Positions 36,711 to 45,987 of a stretch of DNA of 64,000 nt are shown here, piece by piece (position 1 is the first letter of the stretch; each line of letters opens with the position of its first letter). Under the pieces are notes generated by a model. That model was not told the origin of the DNA, made no database searches, and saw only the letters and a program-made list of their open reading frames with translations. This stretch comes from JALNYB01 sp963676235. GTDB taxonomy: Archaea; Thermoplasmatota; Thermoplasmata; Methanomassiliicoccales; Methanomethylophilaceae. The stretch spans positions 558,001-622,000 of the forward strand of contig OY781044.1 in NCBI GenBank assembly GCA_963676235.1. Direction: 5' to 3'. Both the position numbers and the translations under genes were made by a program.

Positions 36711-38894
36711 TCAGCTGACGAACAGAAGTTCTCTGTACTTGGGCAGAGGCCACATCTCATCATCTACGATCATTTCCAATGCATCGAGGTGTTTTCTTAT
36801 ATCTTCTATGCGAGGTACGACCTCGTCATGATATCCAACAGCCATCTTACGGCCTTCTTCTGACAAAGCCAACTTATCGCATATATCGTCCATCTGATAT
36901 GCTATATCCCTCGAAGCACAAATATGCTCAGAGATCTCCTTTATCATAGCAAGTTCATGTGAAGCAAGTTGCTCGAACTCATTCTCTGAATATAGTTCCT
37001 TGATCTTGAACACATTGTCCAAAAGAATGGATTGATATCTTGTTGCCACAGGTATGATGTGGTTCGATGTGAGATCACTTAAAACACGGGCCTCGATCTC
37101 AACCTTCTTACAATAGAGTTCCCAACGTACCTCGTTCCTTGCATTGAGTTCGACATCGGTCATCACACATGTGTCTTTGTATATGCCGATGGTCTGTGCT
37201 GTTGTACATACATCATAGATCACAGGTACAGATGTCTCGCAATCGAGTCCGCGCTTCAAAGCCTCGACCTTCCACTCATCGGAATATCCATTTCCATCAA
37301 AACATACAGGCTTTGCAGCTCTGTATGTCTCACGTACTTCATCGAGAACTGCCTGCATAACTGGTGTTCCTGCTTTGATTCTACTATCCACTGCCTTCTT
37401 GAATTGTTTAAGCTGATATGCAACGACGGTATTTAGTACGGTCATCGGTGCCGCACAATTAGCTGAGGAACCGACTGCCCTGAACTCGAACCTGTTTCCA
37501 GTGAACGCAAACGGAGATGTTCTGTTCCTGTCTGTGTTATCCACTAGAAGTTCGGGAATCTGCGGAATGCCTAAGCTATATCCCTTCTTGGATCCGATCT
37601 TAACCATGTCTTTAGTGTTCAGAAGCTCTTCGAATGCCTCGGTGACCTGTCTTCCCAGGAATGAGGAGATGATCGCCGGGGGCGCCTCGTTAGCTCCAAG
37701 CCTGTGGGCGTTGGTCGCTGTTGAAATAGAGGCCTTCATCAGACCGTTGTTATCGTAAACAGCTTTGAGTACGTTAGCCATGAACGTCAAGAATCTAAGA
37801 TTCTCCTCATCTGTCTTACCGGGTGACATCAATCCGATGCCATCGGTTGTACCCAGTGACCAGTTACAGTGTTTTCCTGAACCGTTGATGCCGCCAAACG
37901 GCTTCTCGTGAAGCAATGCTTTGAATCCGTGACGCTCCGCAACCGTTTTCATTATTGACATCAACAATAAATTATGATCGTTTGCAAGGTTAACTTCCTC
38001 GTACACAGGTGCAAGTTCAAACTGGTTAGGTGCGACCTCGTTGTGTCTCGTCTTGACTGGGATCCCAAGCTTGTATGCTTCGTATTCCAGATCCTTCATG
38101 AATTCTAGTGCTCTCTTCGGAATAGACCCGAAGTAATGGTCGTCAAGCTGCTGATTCTTCGCACTGTCGTGACCCAAAAGTGTGCGCTCCGAAAGTATTA
38201 GATCCGGACGTTGCGCCCATAATGCAGTATCAATAAGGAAATATTCCTGTTCCCAACCTAAATATGATTCGACTGCTGCATTCTTCATTCCGAAATATTC
38301 CAAGACCTCGGATGTTGCCTTTGAAACTGCAGTGATGGATTTCAGAAGAGGTGTCTTATAATCAAGTGCCTCCCCAGTGTATGAAATGAATACAGTAGGG
38401 ATACAAAGTACATCGCCTAGAATAAATGCAGGCGACGACGGATCCCATGCGGTATATCCTCTTGCCTCAAAAGTATTCCTTAATCCCCCGCTGGGAAATG
38501 ATGATGCATCCGGTTCCTGCTGACAAAGAAGCTTTCCGCTGAAATTCTCGAGCGATGTGCCCTGTCCGTGCGGTTCCGCGAAAGAATCGTGTTTCTCTGC
38601 AGTTCCTCCAGTCAAAGGCTGGAACCAATGCGTATAATGCGTTGCGCCCATATCCATTGCCCAACGCTTCATGCCGACTGCTACATACTCTGCTACAGAT
38701 TTATCAAGGGTAACGCCCTGTTCGATCGATTCATAAACGACTCTTCTGGTCTCAGAAGAAAGGTATTTTCTCATCGTCTCCCTGTTGAAAACATTACATC
38801 CATAATAATCAGATGTTGCAGGCGCCGGCGGTGCTACGATCACAGGTTCCTTGCGAAATGCTTCTTCGACTGCTCTGAATCTGCTGTTGCTCAT
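36711..38894 (-). CDS. glnN: Glutamine synthetase type III
   Basis: Makes glutamine from glutamate, ammonia and ATP. 727 aa, the length of GSIII rather than the ~450 aa of the archaeal GSI. GSIII features: HWFQPLTGGTAEKHDSF, EVAPNQFELAPVYEEVN, GSGKHCNWSLGT (active site) and NRTSPFAFTGNRFEFRAVG. It is the first gene of a pair with gltB (5-nt gap), so the two make a complete ammonia-assimilation pathway. GSIII is mainly bacterial (Bacteroides, cyanobacteria, Firmicutes), which points to transfer. Confidence 0.96.
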   Translation of the reverse strand: MSNSRFRAVEEAFRKEPVIVAPPAPATSDYYGCNVFNRETMRKYLSSETRRVVYESIEQGVTLDKSVAEYVAVGMKRWAMDMGATHYTHWFQPLTGGTAEKHDSFAEPHGQGTSLENFSGKLLCQQEPDASSFPSGGLRNTFEARGYTAWDPSSPAFILGDVLCIPTVFISYTGEALDYKTPLLKSITAVSKATSEVLEYFGMKNAAVESYLGWEQEYFLIDTALWAQRPDLILSERTLLGHDSAKNQQLDDHYFGSIPKRALEFMKDLEYEAYKLGIPVKTRHNEVAPNQFELAPVYEEVNLANDHNLLLMSIMKTVAERHGFKALLHEKPFGGINGSGKHCNWSLGTTDGIGLMSPGKTDEENLRFLTFMANVLKAVYDNNGLMKASISTATNAHRLGANEAPPAIISSFLGRQVTEAFEELLNTKDMVKIGSKKGYSLGIPQIPELLVDNTDRNRTSPFAFTGNRFEFRAVGSSANCAAPMTVLNTVVAYQLKQFKKAVDSRIKAGTPVMQAVLDEVRETYRAAKPVCFDGNGYSDEWKVEALKRGLDCETSVPVIYDVCTTAQTIGIYKDTCVMTDVELNARNEVRWELYCKKVEIEARVLSDLTSNHIIPVATRYQSILLDNVFKIKELYSENEFEQLASHELAMIKEISEHICASRDIAYQMDDICDKLALSEEGRKMAVGYHDEVVPRIEDIRKHLDALEMIVDDEMWPLPKYRELLFVS

Positions 38895-38968
38895 AGAAAG
38901 GTATTGAGACTTACGTATTAATATAGTTTTCGAATAAACTTACTAAATGTTCGTAAATAATCAATCTG

Positions 38969-38986
38969 ATTAGACAAATGTCTAAT
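38969..38986. promoter_or_regulatory. Palindrome ATTAGACA-AA-TGTCTAAT upstream of glnN
   Basis: Perfect 8-bp arms with a 2-nt centre, about 75 bp before the glnN start. A TATA-like ACTATATTAATA on the minus strand near 38920 lies downstream of it. The position fits an operator or activator site controlling the glnN-gltB pair. It does not match the GGAA-N6-TTCC of NrpR. The rest of the 250-nt gap to the SPFH operon is AT-rich with a TATA-like element near 39100. Confidence 0.5.
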
Positions 38987-39145
38987 AGAAATAAATCTTA
39001 AAACTGTTATTGACAGGATGCGCACCTATATTAGTAATTTTACACAATTAATATATGAAGAAACGAGATGAGTTCAGACAACTACTCTAACAACAAAGAA
39101 AGATATATCCCCTAAACAACATGCACCGGCACAGAAAGTGAGAAC

Positions 39146-40066
39146 ATGGCGTTGATATTCAAATCAGGAGACGAACTGTTCGATCAAGGTGTAGACCTTA
39201 TCAAACGCAAGGAATTTGCCAAAGCAAAATCTAACTTCCAGAAATCCGTGGAAAAAGACGGAAAGAACGCAGAGATCGCAAACATCTACATTTCAATCAT
39301 AGATGTATATTCCGATCCCAATTCTGCAGATCGCCTAGAATTCTTGGCAAGCAGACTCGAAGCAACAAACATAGGAGAATTCGAATTCGGACTGACAAGC
39401 ATAGAATCGAAGAAATTCGCCGTAGAACTTAGACTCACAGCCGAACGTATAAGAATATTCGCAATGAATGGAAATTCCAATGTCAGAGAAGAAAAGGGAA
39501 ATAAACTTCTCCAACTCGCACAAAAATTCCAGATGCAGATTGGAAATGACGGCCTTAAGCTTAATGAATTGATATCTAACGATGTAAGCATAACAGGTAT
39601 CAGAGAAAGTCTCAGTATCCAAGCTCTAGGTTATGAGACCTTAGCATCTGCCGTCGTCCTTACAGATCCCAAGAAAGCAGCGGAGATGTTGCAGAACGCA
39701 TACAACTACCGCAGACAGACCGGAGAGGACGTAGGGGATGACATGAACCTCATTAAAGCCTATTCCAAAACAGCAAAATGCTGGATCTGCGGGAGATCTA
39801 CGACCGGTGAAGGGATACATTTCATAACCATGTCCAGCGAGATCACTCCTTTCATGAGGACAGGACAAGATGACATCCAGAAATCAGCTCCCGAGAACTT
39901 CGAATCTGTCTATGTGTGCCGTCCCTGTTATTCAGCGATTTCAAGAAGGGCTGATGTAATATCTAAACAATATTTCGATAGAGGTATGCAAGAACTGCGC
40001 AACACTGAGGCCAGACTTCAAATGGAAATTGCAGAAGTACGCGCGTACGCTTCGATGAGACGGTGA
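39146..40066 (+). CDS. Helical-repeat/zinc protein, first gene of the SPFH operon
   Basis: 306 aa. N-terminal TPR-like helices (about 1-60: GVDLIKRKEFAKAKSNFQKSVEKDG), a helical middle, and a zinc site made of C212-W-I-C215 and C258-R-P-C261. The tail is charged and helical. The function is unknown. It overlaps the next gene by 4 nt. Proteins of this kind accompany SPFH/zinc-ribbon genes but I cannot name the family. Confidence 0.72.
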   Translation: MALIFKSGDELFDQGVDLIKRKEFAKAKSNFQKSVEKDGKNAEIANIYISIIDVYSDPNSADRLEFLASRLEATNIGEFEFGLTSIESKKFAVELRLTAERIRIFAMNGNSNVREEKGNKLLQLAQKFQMQIGNDGLKLNELISNDVSITGIRESLSIQALGYETLASAVVLTDPKKAAEMLQNAYNYRRQTGEDVGDDMNLIKAYSKTAKCWICGRSTTGEGIHFITMSSEITPFMRTGQDDIQKSAPENFESVYVCRPCYSAISRRADVISKQYFDRGMQELRNTEARLQMEIAEVRAYASMRR

Positions 40067-41613
40067 ATATATTGGATGATATTGTCACACTCAGATGTAA
40101 ATACTGCGGAGCACCACTGGACAAAAAGGATCTGGAGTCGAACGACCCATACGTCACATGTTCAAGCTGTGGTACAACACAGCAGAGAATCGATGCAAAA
40201 GCATACCTCGATCAAATGATGGGGCAAGTCCAGAATTGGATTAGCAAAGCACTTCCGGGCGGATTCTCATTGTCTCAGTCTGAAAATGTAGATTCGGTTG
40301 CCAGGTATAATATCTTCAACACCAATATAAAACCCAAGATAGACGCAGAATACACCGAATACAAGTTCGCAACGAACACACTCATCTCAAATCCGATGAT
40401 GGTACTGCCGTTCACTACGGACAATTCAGCAGTACCTGTACATTCTTCAACCAAGGCGTTCGAATTCAATGCCAAAGCAAAAAGTGTTGAAGCTTTAGCA
40501 GTAGATGTGAACAGTAAGGCACTCATTACTGATGCTGAGGACCTTGCCTCCGCTTACGCCCTGATCATCAACAATACAAAACTTTTACAAGAAGACAAGC
40601 CTGGAAGATATATTCTGCTAGCTAACAACTTCACCGAGGCCGCAAAGGCCTTTTCAAAAGTCAAAGGATACGGTTCGGCAACAACACGTTTCGAAGCACT
40701 GGCACAAATCTCTACAGGATGTGAAAAACTCCTGAACGGAGATGCCATGGGTTCTCAGTCATATTTTGAACAAGGCACAACCAAGCTAGAAGCATTGAAG
40801 ACAAATCTCTTCAGCGATATGAATCTAGGTATCATGTACCAAGCCGTGAACCTTGAGATCTCACAAGCACATATACTTACAGACATATCGAGATTCATAA
40901 CCACTGGAGTGAGCAGCGATCCTCTAAAGATCCTGAACGTCATCAAAAAAGTATTCACATTCCAATATGCGAAATCAGGAAACTGGGGTTACCTCTTAAG
41001 CAATAAAGACAGATTCAATGAGATCTTCGAATACCTTTCCAATGCGATGAGCGCAAAGAACGGCAAAACACTGCCTATCACAGCAGGAAGCGGAGATTAT
41101 CTCATTCCATTTTGGGATATCGACCTGAAATACAGCTTCCAGACAGGAATGGCATGGAAAAAGAAAAGCGTTGAAGTCTCTGAGGACATTCTGGTTCCCG
41201 CAGATTTTGTGATCGACAGTGCATGTTTATCCAATCCATCATCAGCGCTTACAGATATATTCTCTATACGTCCTGAAAAAAGCATTCTTGCAGGCATCAG
41301 CGGAAGTGAAACAAGCATTAGTGGAGGAGAAGGTATCGGTAAATTATCGATGGCTTCTCAGAATTCTCCAGGAGCAAGAAAGATCGTAATACCATTAAGT
41401 ACAAAGAAAGAGGCTGAGAAGGTAGTCACCGATTATCTTACAAACCGTATGAGCAGCGATTCCAAGCTCAAATTAAGCAAACCATACGTCAAATGCCTGA
41501 TATACATACCATGCAAAATTAACGGCGATAATCTCGCAGTACCAGAAGAGTTCGGATCGCTTATACCCGAACGGACAAGAAGAACTAAAGTCTCAGAATT
41601 AATAACAATATAA
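40063..41613 (+). CDS. Zinc-ribbon protein of the SPFH operon, unknown function
   Basis: 516 aa from a GTG at 40063 inside the stop of the previous gene. N-terminal zinc ribbon C12-K-Y-C15...C33-S-S-C36 of the TFIIB/YdjG-like style. The rest is soluble, alpha-helical until about 300, with a C-terminal alpha/beta part ending in VKCLIYIPCKINGDNLAVPEE. No transmembrane segment. By context it is an effector or scaffold of the membrane system encoded downstream. Confidence 0.72.
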   Translation: MNILDDIVTLRCKYCGAPLDKKDLESNDPYVTCSSCGTTQQRIDAKAYLDQMMGQVQNWISKALPGGFSLSQSENVDSVARYNIFNTNIKPKIDAEYTEYKFATNTLISNPMMVLPFTTDNSAVPVHSSTKAFEFNAKAKSVEALAVDVNSKALITDAEDLASAYALIINNTKLLQEDKPGRYILLANNFTEAAKAFSKVKGYGSATTRFEALAQISTGCEKLLNGDAMGSQSYFEQGTTKLEALKTNLFSDMNLGIMYQAVNLEISQAHILTDISRFITTGVSSDPLKILNVIKKVFTFQYAKSGNWGYLLSNKDRFNEIFEYLSNAMSAKNGKTLPITAGSGDYLIPFWDIDLKYSFQTGMAWKKKSVEVSEDILVPADFVIDSACLSNPSSALTDIFSIRPEKSILAGISGSETSISGGEGIGKLSMASQNSPGARKIVIPLSTKKEAEKVVTDYLTNRMSSDSKLKLSKPYVKCLIYIPCKINGDNLAVPEEFGSLIPERTRRTKVSELITI

Positions 41614-41625
41614 GGGGGAACAGAA

Positions 41626-41991
41626 ATGGCTATGAACAACAAAACGATGTCTGCGGTACTATTAGGCGCAGCCATCATCGCGCTCGCTATTGGATTGATA
41701 ATCTACAGCGTCGTAAGGAAAGATTTCTTCGTGATCATCTGGTCCTTTGCACTGATATTTGGTATCGCTATCTGTATCACTGTATCGGCATACAGCAACG
41801 CTGAGAAACATGGACCTTCTGAAATGATGTATAGACTCAGCACCGGAATGGTAATGGTACTCATCGGAATCATAGGGTTCATCAATATATTCGCATCAAT
41901 AGACGCATTGATCCTGATTGCAATATTCCTTATCGGACTTGCATTCATAGGCATGATGGTAGCAATTACAAACAGTAAGAAGGTGGCATAA
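41626..41991 (+). CDS. Four-helix membrane protein of the SPFH operon
   Basis: 121 aa, four hydrophobic helices (about 4-26, 29-52, 66-87, 88-112) with short loops, so nearly the whole protein is in the membrane. SD GGGGG precedes the ATG. It probably gives the operon its membrane anchor. I recognise no family. Confidence 0.75.
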   Translation: MAMNNKTMSAVLLGAAIIALAIGLIIYSVVRKDFFVIIWSFALIFGIAICITVSAYSNAEKHGPSEMMYRLSTGMVMVLIGIIGFINIFASIDALILIAIFLIGLAFIGMMVAITNSKKVA

Positions 41992-42528
41992 ATGACTACA
42001 GATAAAGTAGTTGGGGACCAGATGGACAAGAATAAATCTCTCATCGAGAGGATATGCCTTTACATCCCCGGGTATAGAGGGTACAAGCAGAAAAACCTCA
42101 GAAGAGATGAGGACAGAGCAGTCAGAACAGAAGTTGCCCGTGCTCTTGAAGCAACTAAGATGGATCTTGCAACCGTACAGAGAGCAACTGTAGGAAATCT
42201 GGATCTCATGAGAGATACTGAGAGAATCAGAACAAAAACAGACAAATATTACATCGATGTGAAAAAAGCTGTCAACGGATACAGTGCATTGCACGACTCA
42301 GTGAAGATCATGGAATCCGAATTGGACAATCTCATAGAATGGGATGCAAAACTCATGGATGACGCTGTCGCATTAAAAGAAGAGACATCTGCCATAGTAG
42401 ATTCCATTGACAAAGGAAATACAGATATCAAAAAACCACTCAGAGACCTCGAGAGGACCATTGACCAACTTTTAGAGGATTATAACGGCAGAGAAAAGAT
42501 CATGAAAGGATTCCAAGAAAAGGAGTGA
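41992..42528 (+). CDS. Coiled-coil protein with YIPGYRGYK motif (SPFH-associated)
   Basis: 178 aa. An N-terminal amphipathic stretch with LYIPGYRGYKQKNLRRDEDRA is followed by long coiled coils (about 45-175). A YLPGYxGY segment occurs in coiled-coil proteins encoded beside bacterial SPFH/virion-core-like genes, so the pairing supports a common system. It starts right after the stop of the previous gene; an ATG at 42022 is a second choice. Confidence 0.75.
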   Translation: MTTDKVVGDQMDKNKSLIERICLYIPGYRGYKQKNLRRDEDRAVRTEVARALEATKMDLATVQRATVGNLDLMRDTERIRTKTDKYYIDVKKAVNGYSALHDSVKIMESELDNLIEWDAKLMDDAVALKEETSAIVDSIDKGNTDIKKPLRDLERTIDQLLEDYNGREKIMKGFQEKE

Positions 42529-42533
42529 ATTAA

Positions 42534-43658
42534 ATGGCAGCAGAAAAAAAATCTAATGTTGTATTTTGGAAAGATCAGGGACCTGACGATATCATCTACA
42601 ACTCAGAGTACGATGACCTCAGGACGATCACCTCTGTGACAGTTCCTGAACACGCAGTCGCATTGTTCATCAGGGATGGACAGCTCGTCGGAACTCTCGA
42701 ACCAGGAAGACATGTCATCACTTCCGCAAATATTCCATGGTTGACAAAACTGTACAACCTGGCACTCGGTTACAAAGAGACTCCATTCAAAGTCTGGATC
42801 GTTTTCATCTCGCTGAAAATGTTTAACGGAAGATGGGGCATCAGATCGATGATCAAAGCCTCTGAGGAATATCAAGTTCCTATCGTTCTCATGGCTAATG
42901 GAGATTTCCAGTTCCGTATCAATGATGTCTCGGTTTTCTACACACAGATACTCGGCGGAATGAGCACATATTCCACCGGAGATGTCAACGCGTTCATGAA
43001 GAGCTTCATCAACGAGCAGATCATCCAACAGATGACCTCTCAATACTACATGGACATCATGAACAATCTCGAAAAGGCATCCACAACAACGAAGATCCTT
43101 ATCGAGCCCTACTTCACACAGAGAGGCATAGAGCTACTTTCGTTGAAGATCAGCGAAGCACAAACAACCGATGAAGACAGGACCAAAGTATTCGAATATC
43201 TCCAATTCAGCAGCAAGAACGGAGAATCCTTCAAGAAATACGAGGTCATGGATAGGATGGCAGATGCAATAGGAACGTCGACGGGAGGCGCAGCAATGGG
43301 CTCAGGAATGCTCTTATTCCCTCAAATGTACCAACAACTCCAACAACAACCTATTAATGGTGTACAAAGTCAGAATCAACAGCCACAACAACAGAAGGTC
43401 ATGTGTCCTACATGCGGTGCATTGAATGACTATCCGTACAAATTCTGTAGCAGCTGCGGTCAACCGTCACCGATGATGAACCGCACCGGACAACCTGTGA
43501 TGATGGCTGGTAACAATACAGCACCTGTCACAGGAACAACTCCTGCAGCAACTAGTACAGGAAAGAAATTCAAGCTCTGTCCGTATTGCGGAATGGACAT
43601 AAGTTCTCTTCCGAAGACGCCTAAATTCTGCCCATATTGTGCAGAACAGCTTAATTAA
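42534..43658 (+). CDS. SPFH-domain protein with two C-terminal zinc ribbons (YdjI/virion-core-like)
   Basis: 374 aa. N-terminal SPFH/band-7-like domain (about 20-240), starting VVFWKDQGPDDIIY and VPEHAVALFIRDGQLVGTLEPG. A Gln-rich linker (about 263-288) leads to two ribbons: C291/C294 with C305/C308, and C349/C352 with C366/C369. This matches the YdjI/virion-core-type SPFH proteins that in bacteria associate with membrane stress genes. SD GGAG. It is the last gene of the operon, followed by a strong hairpin terminator. Confidence 0.88.
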   Translation: MAAEKKSNVVFWKDQGPDDIIYNSEYDDLRTITSVTVPEHAVALFIRDGQLVGTLEPGRHVITSANIPWLTKLYNLALGYKETPFKVWIVFISLKMFNGRWGIRSMIKASEEYQVPIVLMANGDFQFRINDVSVFYTQILGGMSTYSTGDVNAFMKSFINEQIIQQMTSQYYMDIMNNLEKASTTTKILIEPYFTQRGIELLSLKISEAQTTDEDRTKVFEYLQFSSKNGESFKKYEVMDRMADAIGTSTGGAAMGSGMLLFPQMYQQLQQQPINGVQSQNQQPQQQKVMCPTCGALNDYPYKFCSSCGQPSPMMNRTGQPVMMAGNNTAPVTGTTPAATSTGKKFKLCPYCGMDISSLPKTPKFCPYCAEQLN

Positions 43659-43667
43659 CTTTTTTTC

Positions 43668-43693
43668 AGGACCGGTTTCAACCCGGTCCTTTT
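43668..43693 (+). terminator. Hairpin plus T-run ending the SPFH operon
   Basis: AGGACCGG (43668-43675) pairs with CCGGTCCT (43683-43690) over a 7-nt loop, followed by TTT. The hairpin starts 10 nt after the stop codon. Confidence 0.8.
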
Positions 43694-44037
43694 CTACATC
43701 TCGGGTACTCTGAGAGATTTAACCAGAATCGCTATTGCATACATCTTTGATCCTAAATCGACAGATCCAGCATAATATAGACAGCACAAGATTCGAATTT
43801 GGTAAGATATTCCTAAAGTCGGTTTATCGCGTAAAACAAATTATATCCAGATTGTACCAAAACCTAACAAAAATGAATCGATATGTCTCTCTTTCATTTT
43901 CTTCATACTTGACATGAACCGTCATAAAATAATCAATATGATTCGACCAAAATGTCACAGATATCGATCATTTATTAAAGTTTATCAAACATGATAATAG
44001 CGTTTTATTTATAAATCCATAATTACGTACATATCAA
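43694..44037. other. 344-nt intergenic region, no gene seen
   Basis: AT-rich with stop codons in all frames apart from one short, unlikely frame. The right end holds a TATA-like GTTTTATTTATAAA near 44000-44014, the probable promoter of the TspO gene, predicting a start about 10-15 nt before its ATG. Confidence 0.55.
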
Positions 44038-44514
44038 ATGGTTATTAAAATGATAAAAAATTGGCAACTATTGCTATTATGTGTTATCGGCTGTATGGCT
44101 GTAGGTGCAACATCCGGTATAATCTCCGGAGACAGTATGAAGATGTATTCTGATCTCAAATTACCCGATATATATCCCCCTGGATACTTATTCCCAATAG
44201 TTTGGACAATACTGTATGCACTTATGGGTGTCTCTCTGTATTTAATAATCAAAGATGGAATTTACAAGAATGAAATACCATTGGCCATATTTGGAATTCA
44301 ATTGGTACTGAATTTCTGTTGGTTACCTATATTCTTTGTTATGTCAAATTATCTCGCTGCATTCATATTATTAGTGGTTATATGGATATTCGTATTGATG
44401 ATGATATATACATTCTGGAAAGTAGACAAATATGCCGGTGCGATTCAGATACCATATCTGATTTGGGTCACGTTTGCGGGATATTTGAGCTACAGCGTAT
44501 ACATTCTAAATTGA
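44038..44514 (+). CDS. tspO: TspO/MBR-family membrane protein
   Basis: 158 aa, five membrane helices. Conserved TspO features: the WTILYALMGVSLYLI segment of helix 2, FGIQLVLNFCWLPIFF of helix 3, and PYLIWVTFAGYLSYSVY in helix 5. The family binds porphyrins and related tetrapyrroles and modulates stress; in a methanogen a link with corrinoid or heme precursors is possible but not shown. Single gene. Confidence 0.93.
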   Translation: MVIKMIKNWQLLLLCVIGCMAVGATSGIISGDSMKMYSDLKLPDIYPPGYLFPIVWTILYALMGVSLYLIIKDGIYKNEIPLAIFGIQLVLNFCWLPIFFVMSNYLAAFILLVVIWIFVLMMIYTFWKVDKYAGAIQIPYLIWVTFAGYLSYSVYILN

Positions 44515-44587
44515 CACAACAAGTTACTTTGTACTATATCTCTAAACTCGAGGAATAATGCCTATTTGAGACAACTATCAGAAACAT

Positions 44588-44605
44588 CTGCGGGAAATCC
44601 CGCAG
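44588..44605. terminator. GC-rich hairpin between convergent genes
   Basis: CTGCGGG and CCCGCAG pair perfectly around AAAT. It is followed on the plus strand by a short T-rich stretch. Placed between the TspO stop and the end of the convergent flavodoxin gene, it could stop both transcripts. Confidence 0.5.
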
Positions 44606-44773
44606 TGAAATACTTTATTGTTTGAGATTGGACTGATTATTTCTTAACGCATTGTAAAAATATGACAACTGTAACTAATGTCGCAATTGTAATATTTATA
44701 ATCAGAACTGTCGTATGGATATGCCCCGCAAAATTTCCACAGTCGTAGAACTTATCACAATATCAGAACACTA

Positions 44774-45532
44774 TCAAAATTTCACATTCGGATTGAAATA
44801 TCTGCCTTTCTTCTCTGTCTTCTTGCTATATTGAATAGCTTCAACTGGGCATCTATGCAGACATCCCAAACAAAGAATGCATTGATCCTTTACCCATAGA
44901 GGCTTCTCATCTGTGATCTTTATCGCCTTCGCCGGACATATCTTCTCACATAAACCACAACCTATGCAAGCCTTAGTAACATAGAATTTATAGGTTTTTC
45001 TTCCACCTTTATACATCGAATAAAGTATTGGAGTTATCAACGCAGGAACCATGCCACGATGCACATTCATATCACCGATGGCTCTGTTCTTTATATTCTC
45101 TATTACACGACCTATCTCGATATCAGCTTTCTCTAGCTTATTCTTGATCTCCTCGTCTGAACCTATGTGATATAATATCACATAATTGTCCGGCATAACA
45201 ACAGAATGCTGAGCGGACAGCTTGATCCCTTTATCTTGCATAAGCTTTGCACACGCACGGATCGCATTACCTGTAGCAAGTCCGCAAGTCAGAACAACAA
45301 ACACATAAGGCTTACAACCGTCTTTCAATTGAATCTTTGAAATAAATTCTGTTACTATCGTGGGCAAACCATAGAAATAGGTTGGAGTAACGATTCCGAT
45401 AAATTCTGTATTGATAAGAACCTGATCGTTGTCTTTCAAATCTTGAATATTAGTAACCGATATGCCTAACGCTTTGGATATCTGATTCGCTACATACATA
45501 CTATTACCCGTCGCTGAAAAACAAAATATCAT
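44774..45532 (-). CDS. Flavodoxin-like protein with two 4Fe-4S ferredoxin motifs (EFR1 family)
   Basis: 252 aa from the ATG at 45532 (MIFCFSATGNSMYVANQI), the usual EFR1 start; a longer frame begins 66 nt upstream. N-terminal flavodoxin fold with the FMN-phosphate loop SATGNS and TPTYFYGLPTIV. C-terminal ferredoxin domain with CIGCGLCEKICP and CILCLGCLHRCP, each ending in Pro. Presumably passes electrons in the cytoplasm; partners unknown. Single gene. Confidence 0.93.
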   Translation of the reverse strand: MIFCFSATGNSMYVANQISKALGISVTNIQDLKDNDQVLINTEFIGIVTPTYFYGLPTIVTEFISKIQLKDGCKPYVFVVLTCGLATGNAIRACAKLMQDKGIKLSAQHSVVMPDNYVILYHIGSDEEIKNKLEKADIEIGRVIENIKNRAIGDMNVHRGMVPALITPILYSMYKGGRKTYKFYVTKACIGCGLCEKICPAKAIKITDEKPLWVKDQCILCLGCLHRCPVEAIQYSKKTEKKGRYFNPNVKF

Positions 45533-45673
45533 ACAGTTCCGAATAACATCAGAGTACTTATGATTACCGTCTGGCTTGCAAACATTAAATGAATCCAATT
45601 ATGGTATTTCGTAATTTATCTACGAATTACATACATAAAATTACGATTATCAACGAATTAATTGAATGAATTG

Positions 45674-45905
45674 TTATATATAGTAGTAATACGATGACAA
45701 TAGTGGAGGAAAGTAAAATCGCAAAACCAAATATGTCTAGAACCTGCGGCGAGAACGAATCTAGTATGGAGATATGTTCGAAAAGGAATGACTGGTCGAT
45801 TGACGCTTTTCTTTGATCGTTGCGCTCCTTGGATTCTGTTCGCAAGACTCGACGGATGACCGCCACAACCTACTTACCCCATTTTGGGGGCGTGAATCTT
45901 CTTTG
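45674..45905 (+). other. Unexplained GC-richer patch with promoter and short frames
   Basis: A good TATA box (TTATATATAG, 45674-45683) predicts transcription from about 45703, where GTGGAGGAAAG begins. Downstream, one frame reads 37 codons from that GTG to a stop at 45814-45816, then continues open for 30 further codons to a stop near 45907. The stretch 45880-45892 forms a CCCCAtttTGGGG hairpin. It could be a decayed insertion element end or a structured non-coding RNA; I cannot assign it. AGTAATACG, seen at the cfb promoter, also occurs at 45685. The rest of the gap up to 45987 shows nothing. Confidence 0.35.
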
Positions 45906-45987
45906 AATCACCTGTTTTCATGAACATCTTCTACAGAGAACTATTTCCTCCAAATGTTATGAAAATAGGGACTTTTTCTTACAAAAA

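Noticed and set aside
38948..38956. Third copy of the 15-bp element near glnN (TGTTCGTAA)
   Set aside because: Only nine of fifteen bases match and the left palindrome half is missing.
45627..45866. 79-aa minus-strand frame ending in a hydrophobic stretch
   Set aside because: The hydrophobic end comes from the AT-rich promoter of the opposite strand; no SD or family match.
45703..45905. RNase P RNA, because of GAGGAAAG at the start
   Set aside because: The other conserved regions of RNase P RNA are absent and the patch is too short.
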